NCBI RefSeq assembly: GCF_035319885.1
Contig: NZ_CP141285.1
Coordinates: 1,860,001-1,924,000 of the forward strand
Length of the DNA: 64,000 nucleotides
Source: Altererythrobacter sp. H2
Lineage (GTDB): Bacteria > Pseudomonadota > Alphaproteobacteria > Sphingomonadales > Sphingomonadaceae
Direction of reading: 5' to 3'
This document shows positions 60,052 to 64,000 of this stretch, piece after piece (positions within the stretch are counted from its first letter, which is position 1; the number at the start of each line of letters is the position of its first letter). Below the pieces are notes generated by a model, which made no database searches, had not been told where the DNA came from, and worked only from the letters and a program-made list of their open reading frames with translations. The translations under genes were made by a program, and so were the position numbers.

Positions 60052-61263
60052 ATGCGCGCATTTGCCTACTGCCTGTTTGCCCTGTCAGCATCCGCCACCA
60101 GCGTCCCGGCGCTGGCCACTCCCGGCGACCCGATTACCCTCGCCGAAGGCGTGACGCTCGACCCGATCCTCGCCCTAAAGGTGCGCCGCGAGACGGTTGA
60201 CGAGGACAAGCCGATTGAGCCCGCCAATGCACTTACTGCGCGCCTTCATGCAGGGTTTGAAATCGCCAGCGGTGCGGTCTCGCTGCTGATCGAGGGCGAG
60301 GCAACAACGGAGCTGACCGACAATTTCAACAACACCATCCCCGGCAATGGCCGGACGCGCTTTTCGGTGGTGGCCGATCCTGAGAACCTCGAACTCAACC
60401 GCGCACAGATCGCCTGGCGCGATGGCGCAAGCAGCGTCACGCTGGGTCGTCAGCGGATCATTCTTGATGATGCCCGCTTCGTCGGCAATGTCGTGTGGCG
60501 ACAGAACGAGCAGACCTTTGATGCCGTGCGCGGGCAGACCGCGCTCGGCCCGGTCCGCGTGGATGCAACCTATGCCAGCGCGGTGCAGACCGTGTTTGGC
60601 GCGGACAGCCCCAATTTCCGCTATGACGGCGATCTGGTGTTCCTCAACGCCGGGGTGAAGCTGGCCCGCGGCGAGATCACTGGCTTTGCCTATCTTCTCG
60701 ATTTCGACACCCGCCTGAACGCGTCAAGCAACACCTTCGGCGCCAAGGCTGCGTTCAAACTGCCTGTCGGCCCGGCGACCCTGACCGCCAGGGCGACGCT
60801 GGCCACCCAGTCCGATACCGGTGGCAACCCGGTCGCCTATACCGCCCATTACCTGCAAGGCGAGCTGGGTGCGACTTGGGCCGGATTTTCGCTGGGGGCC
60901 GGGGTAGAACAGCTCGGCAGTGATGGCGGGCGCGGCGCGTTCCAGACCCCGCTGGCCACGCTGTTTGCCTTTAATGGCTGGGCCGACCTGTTCCTGCGCA
61001 CGCCCGATGCCGGGCTGACCGACACTTTCGCCCGCGCGGGCAAGAAATTTGCCGTGAAGGGCCTCGGCACGGTCGATCTGCTGGCCGTTTACCACCGCTT
61101 CGACAGCGATTTCGGCAGTCGGCATTACGGCGACGAGATCGATCTGTCCGCCGGCCTTGCGGTGGGCCGCGCATCCTTCCTCGCCCGCTTTGCCAGCTAC
61201 CGGGCCGACGGCTTTGCCGCCGACACCCGCAAATTCTGGCTCCAGACCGAAATCGCATTCTGA
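60052..61263 (+). CDS. alginate-export-type outer membrane porin
   Basis: A 403-residue outer-membrane protein with signal peptide (cleavage near ALAT) and an 18-strand-like barrel pattern ending in WLQTEIAF. The landmark NRAQIAWRDGASSVTLGRQRI is typical of the alginate_exp/AlgE-like porin family. The family name does not imply alginate; in this location it probably serves as a nitrate/nitrite-permeable porin. It is first in the leader-controlled operon, with the FocA-like channel 17 nt behind. Confidence 0.88.
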   Translation: MRAFAYCLFALSASATSVPALATPGDPITLAEGVTLDPILALKVRRETVDEDKPIEPANALTARLHAGFEIASGAVSLLIEGEATTELTDNFNNTIPGNGRTRFSVVADPENLELNRAQIAWRDGASSVTLGRQRIILDDARFVGNVVWRQNEQTFDAVRGQTALGPVRVDATYASAVQTVFGADSPNFRYDGDLVFLNAGVKLARGEITGFAYLLDFDTRLNASSNTFGAKAAFKLPVGPATLTARATLATQSDTGGNPVAYTAHYLQGELGATWAGFSLGAGVEQLGSDGGRGAFQTPLATLFAFNGWADLFLRTPDAGLTDTFARAGKKFAVKGLGTVDLLAVYHRFDSDFGSRHYGDEIDLSAGLAVGRASFLARFASYRADGFAADTRKFWLQTEIAF

Positions 61264-61280
61264 CCTCAAGGAGACGCAAT

Positions 61281-62111
61281 ATGGCCTATCTTGCCCCAAG
61301 TGAATTCGTGCCCAAGCTGATTGAAGCGGGCGAATCCAAGATCATGATGTCGACCAAGGACACGCTGATCCGCGCCTTCATGGCAGGCGCAATTCTGGCG
61401 CTGGCGGCGGCGTTTGCGGTGACGATCAATGTTCAGACCGGCCAGCCACTGGCGGGCGCGGTGCTGTTTCCGGTGGGGTTCTGCCTGCTCTATCTGCTGG
61501 GCTATGATCTGCTCACCGGCGTGTTCGTGCTCGCCCCGCTGGCGGTGTGGGCCAAGCGGCCCGGCTGCACCTGGGGCGGCGTGCTGCGCAACTGGGGACT
61601 GGTGTTCGTCGGCAATTTTGCCGGTGCGCTGGTGACAGCGGTGATGATGGCGATCTACTGGACCTATGGCTTTGCCGCAGAGGTTGATCCGGTCGGCCAG
61701 GCGATGGCGATCACCGGGGAAAAGCGCACGCTGGGCTATGCCGAATATGGCGCGGCAGGGTGGCTGACGATCTTTGTGCGCGCGGTGATGTGCAACTGGA
61801 TGGTATCGACCGGCGTGGTCGGCGCCAGCATGTCGAGCACGGTCAGCGGCAAGGTGATTGCGATGTGGATGCCGATCATGCTGTTCTTCTACATGGTGTT
61901 TGAACATTCGATCGTGAACATGTTTCTGTTCCCCACCGGACTGATGCTGGGCGGCGAATTCACCATCGCCGATTACCTGTTGTGGAATGAAGTGCCGGTG
62001 GTGCTGGGCAATCTGGTTGGCGGGCTGACGTTCACCGGGCTGATGCTCTATTCGACCCACTACCGCACTTCGCCCAAGCGCAATGCGGCGGAGTTGAAGA
62101 TTGCCGCCTGA
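61281..62111 (+). CDS. formate/nitrite transporter family channel (FocA/NirC)
   Basis: A 276-residue, six-helix protein of the FNT family. Landmarks include AGAILALAAAFAVTINVQTG, GYDLLTGVFVLAP, NWMVSTGVVGAS and FEHSIVNMFLFPTGLMLGG with the pore His. NirC-type members import nitrite; FocA-type import formate. The nitrate context favours nitrite. It follows the porin by 17 nt and its 3' end overlaps the kinase/phosphatase gene by 11 nt. Confidence 0.93.
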   Translation: MAYLAPSEFVPKLIEAGESKIMMSTKDTLIRAFMAGAILALAAAFAVTINVQTGQPLAGAVLFPVGFCLLYLLGYDLLTGVFVLAPLAVWAKRPGCTWGGVLRNWGLVFVGNFAGALVTAVMMAIYWTYGFAAEVDPVGQAMAITGEKRTLGYAEYGAAGWLTIFVRAVMCNWMVSTGVVGASMSSTVSGKVIAMWMPIMLFFYMVFEHSIVNMFLFPTGLMLGGEFTIADYLLWNEVPVVLGNLVGGLTFTGLMLYSTHYRTSPKRNAAELKIAA

Positions 62112-63894
62112 ACGGGCTGAACCTGTGGGGGCGGCGCAAGGCAATGCGCCGCTCGAAAGGCTCACCGTGACGGTGGGGCAATATTCCTGTGCCGGGGCCA
62201 AGCTGGCCAATCAGGATTTTTACGGCTGCATCCTCCCCGATGGCGATCTGCTCATCTACAAGGGCATGGCCTTTGTGGTGGCCGACGGGATCAGCACCAG
62301 TCGCCGCGGGCGCGAGGCGGCGGAAACGGCGGTGGCGGGCTTTCTCACCGATTACTATGCCACCCCCGATGCCTGGTCGCCCCAGACCAGCGCCCAGCGG
62401 GTGATTGCAGCGATCAACAGCTGGATGCACGGCCAGAACGCCGCGCTCGGCGGAATGGCTGCCGGTTACGCCGACAGTGACCGGGCGCGTGAGGCCGAGG
62501 GTCTCATCACCACCTTTACCGCGCTGATCCTGCGCGATGCCGCCGCGCACATCCTGCATCTGGGTGACGGGGTGGCAGCGCGGGTGAACGCGGGCGGCCT
62601 CGAACGGCTGACCGAGGCGCACCGTGTGCCCGCTGGTGGCGGCACGCATCTGCTCGCCCGCGCCTTGGGCATGGGCCGCCATGTCGAGATCGATCACAGC
62701 CGCATCTTCGTCCAGCCTGGCGATATCCTGCTGCTGGCGACTGACGGGCTTGGCGACGGCCTGACAGACCGCGAGATTGCGCAGATCGTCCACGCCAACC
62801 CGGATATGAGCGCTGCCGCCCGCCAGATGTGCGAGGCTGCACTGGCGGCAGGGGCCGAGGACAACCTCACCGTGCAGCTGGTGCAGGTGGACAGCGTTCG
62901 TCAGGGCGCGGCGGATGATCTGCTCGCGGCCGAAGCCCGGCTGCCCGATCCGCCGGAATGGCAGGCCGGGCTGGACTGCGATGGCTACACCCTGCTGCGC
63001 CCGCTCCATATCGGTGGCCGCAGCCACGTATGGCTCGCCCGCGACAATTCCACCGGGGCTGCGGCGGCGATCAAGCGGCTCTCGGCCGAACGCGCGGGCG
63101 ATCCGCAGGCGCGCAGCGAGCTGCTGCTGGAGGAATGGGCGCTTGGCCGGGTGCGCAGCCCGCACGTGCTGAGCGTCCCGCCGCGCGCCCGCCCGCGCCG
63201 GTTCCTTTATGCTGTCAGCGGCTATTGCAATGGCATCACGCTGGAACAATGGCAGCGCGATCACCCCCGCGCTGATATTGCTGCTGTGCGCGCAATCATC
63301 ACTCAGGTGGCGCGCGGGCTGTATGCGCTGCACCGCCGCCAGATCATCCACCGCGATCTGCGCCCGGCCAATGTGATGATCGATGCCAATGGCACGGCGA
63401 ACATCATTGATCTGGGGTCGGCCCGGATTGATGGCATGACCGAACACGCGCCGAGGGCGGGCGAGGATGCCTTTGCCGGAACCCTGCAATTTTCCGCACC
63501 CGAACTCTATCGCGGCCTGCCCGCCAGCGAGCAGAGCGACCTCTATTCGCTCGCCGCGATGGCCTATTTCCTGCTGACCGGGCACCTGCCTTATGGCCCG
63601 CGCGCGGGCGCGGCTGACACCCTGTCGCGCCAGCGCCGCATGCGGTATGTGCCGGTCGCGACATATCGCGATGACGTGCCTGACTGGGCCGATGCCGCCA
63701 TTGCCCATGCGCTGCACGTGGAACCGCATCTGCGTTACCAGCACGTCAGCGCCTTTGTGCATGATCTCAGCGTCCCCAACACCGCGCTGACCCATCCCCA
63801 GCCTGCGCCGCTTCTGATTCGCAATCCGGTTGTGCTGTGGCAAGTGGTCAGCGCAGTGCTGGCGGCGGCGCTGATGATCGCGCTGATCCGGTGA
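62101..63894 (+). CDS. bifunctional PP2C phosphatase-Ser/Thr kinase, membrane-anchored
   Basis: A 597-residue fusion. The first ~260 residues are a PP2C domain with FVVADGISTSR, HLGDGVAAR, LLATDGLGDGLTD and GAEDNLTVQL supplying the metal Asp residues. The rest is a Hanks-type kinase: AAAIKRL (ATP Lys), HRDLRPANVM (catalytic Asp), IIDLGSAR (DLG in place of DFG) and FSAPELYRG. A C-terminal helix ends the protein. Starts with TTG inside the focA stop region. Homologues sit in nitrate-assimilation operons such as that of Pseudomonas aeruginosa; substrates unknown. Confidence 0.92.
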   Translation: MPPERAEPVGAAQGNAPLERLTVTVGQYSCAGAKLANQDFYGCILPDGDLLIYKGMAFVVADGISTSRRGREAAETAVAGFLTDYYATPDAWSPQTSAQRVIAAINSWMHGQNAALGGMAAGYADSDRAREAEGLITTFTALILRDAAAHILHLGDGVAARVNAGGLERLTEAHRVPAGGGTHLLARALGMGRHVEIDHSRIFVQPGDILLLATDGLGDGLTDREIAQIVHANPDMSAAARQMCEAALAAGAEDNLTVQLVQVDSVRQGAADDLLAAEARLPDPPEWQAGLDCDGYTLLRPLHIGGRSHVWLARDNSTGAAAAIKRLSAERAGDPQARSELLLEEWALGRVRSPHVLSVPPRARPRRFLYAVSGYCNGITLEQWQRDHPRADIAAVRAIITQVARGLYALHRRQIIHRDLRPANVMIDANGTANIIDLGSARIDGMTEHAPRAGEDAFAGTLQFSAPELYRGLPASEQSDLYSLAAMAYFLLTGHLPYGPRAGAADTLSRQRRMRYVPVATYRDDVPDWADAAIAHALHVEPHLRYQHVSAFVHDLSVPNTALTHPQPAPLLIRNPVVLWQVVSAVLAAALMIALIR

Positions 63895-63897
63895 TTA

Positions 63898-63978
63898 TGC
63901 TGCAATGCAAAAAGGAGGTTGGCAAGCCGGTGCGACTCAGGTAGTTTCCAACTCGTCAGCGTTCCAACGAAGGAACGC
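63898..63978 (+). promoter_or_regulatory. second NasT-type leader RNA, cut by the window edge
   Basis: TGCTGCAATGCAAAAAGG (63898-63915) repeats the box of the first leader. A perfect 7-bp hairpin follows: GCGTTCC (63959-63965) and GGAACGC (63972-63978) around the hexaloop AACGAA (63966-63971), again with A1 and G4. The expected terminator and gene lie beyond the window; nirB-type genes are likely. Confidence 0.65.
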
Positions 63979-64000
63979 GCCTGACCTTACCTTCTCCCCA

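Noticed and set aside
60052-61263. Alginate export function
   Set aside because: No alginate genes are present. The family contains many general porins, and the operon concerns nitrate and nitrite.

Overview
The window is GC-rich chromosomal DNA from an alphaproteobacterium, most likely a sphingomonad (Sphingomonadaceae/Erythrobacteraceae). The evidence is a YqeY-dnaG-rpoD block, an outer-membrane TonB-dependent receptor of the sphingomonad type, RcnB-like, DUF4170 and DUF1989 proteins, and a GAAC-N7-GAAC LexA box of the alphaproteobacterial type. No species can be named from the sequence alone.

Left end (1-4805) is the end of an integrated element. It holds a HigB toxin, an HTH/ImmA-type antitoxin-protease and a small partner protein, an insertion sequence, a tyrosine recombinase, and a 45-nt 3' half of a tRNA (anticodon loop CTCTTAA, Lys-like) that looks like an attachment site. 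Next comes a degraded-looking stretch (4841-10712): a histidine kinase without its N-terminus, an apparent in-frame fusion of a purple-acid-phosphatase-like domain to a PHP phosphoesterase, and a TonB-dependent receptor.

The middle (10868-42485) is mostly housekeeping: ribH, eno, a four-gene YqjD/YqjE-like envelope stress operon, greA, carA and carB separated by an accessory AT-richer gene, yqeY-dnaG-rpoD, tspO, sdhCDA without sdhB, a subclass B3 metallo-beta-lactamase-like lipoprotein in front of prmA, a cinA-like gene, a sterol-desaturase-family protein, ligA, two alpha/beta hydrolases, recN and an extensin-like lipoprotein.

The right part (42529-56151) is accessory: a FixJ-type regulator, an Arg-rich RcnB-like protein, DUF411, DUF421 and DUF202 proteins, a GntA-like N-hydroxylase coupled to a DUF1989 protein, and a divergent cluster of cupredoxin-like protein plus GGDEF/EAL facing DUF3034 plus truncated hemoglobin. 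After that comes a lower-GC pocket with an M48 protease, an orphan SOS box and an MgtC protein.

The right end (56454-64000) is a nitrate/nitrite assimilation locus. It has narK diverging from nasT-nasS, then an RNA leader with an ANTAR-type hexaloop hairpin and a terminator, a porin, a FocA/NirC nitrite channel and a fused PP2C phosphatase/Ser-Thr kinase. A second leader with the same loop signature begins at the window edge, probably in front of the nitrite/nitrate reductase genes. NasS would sense nitrate and release NasT, which would antiterminate these transcripts.
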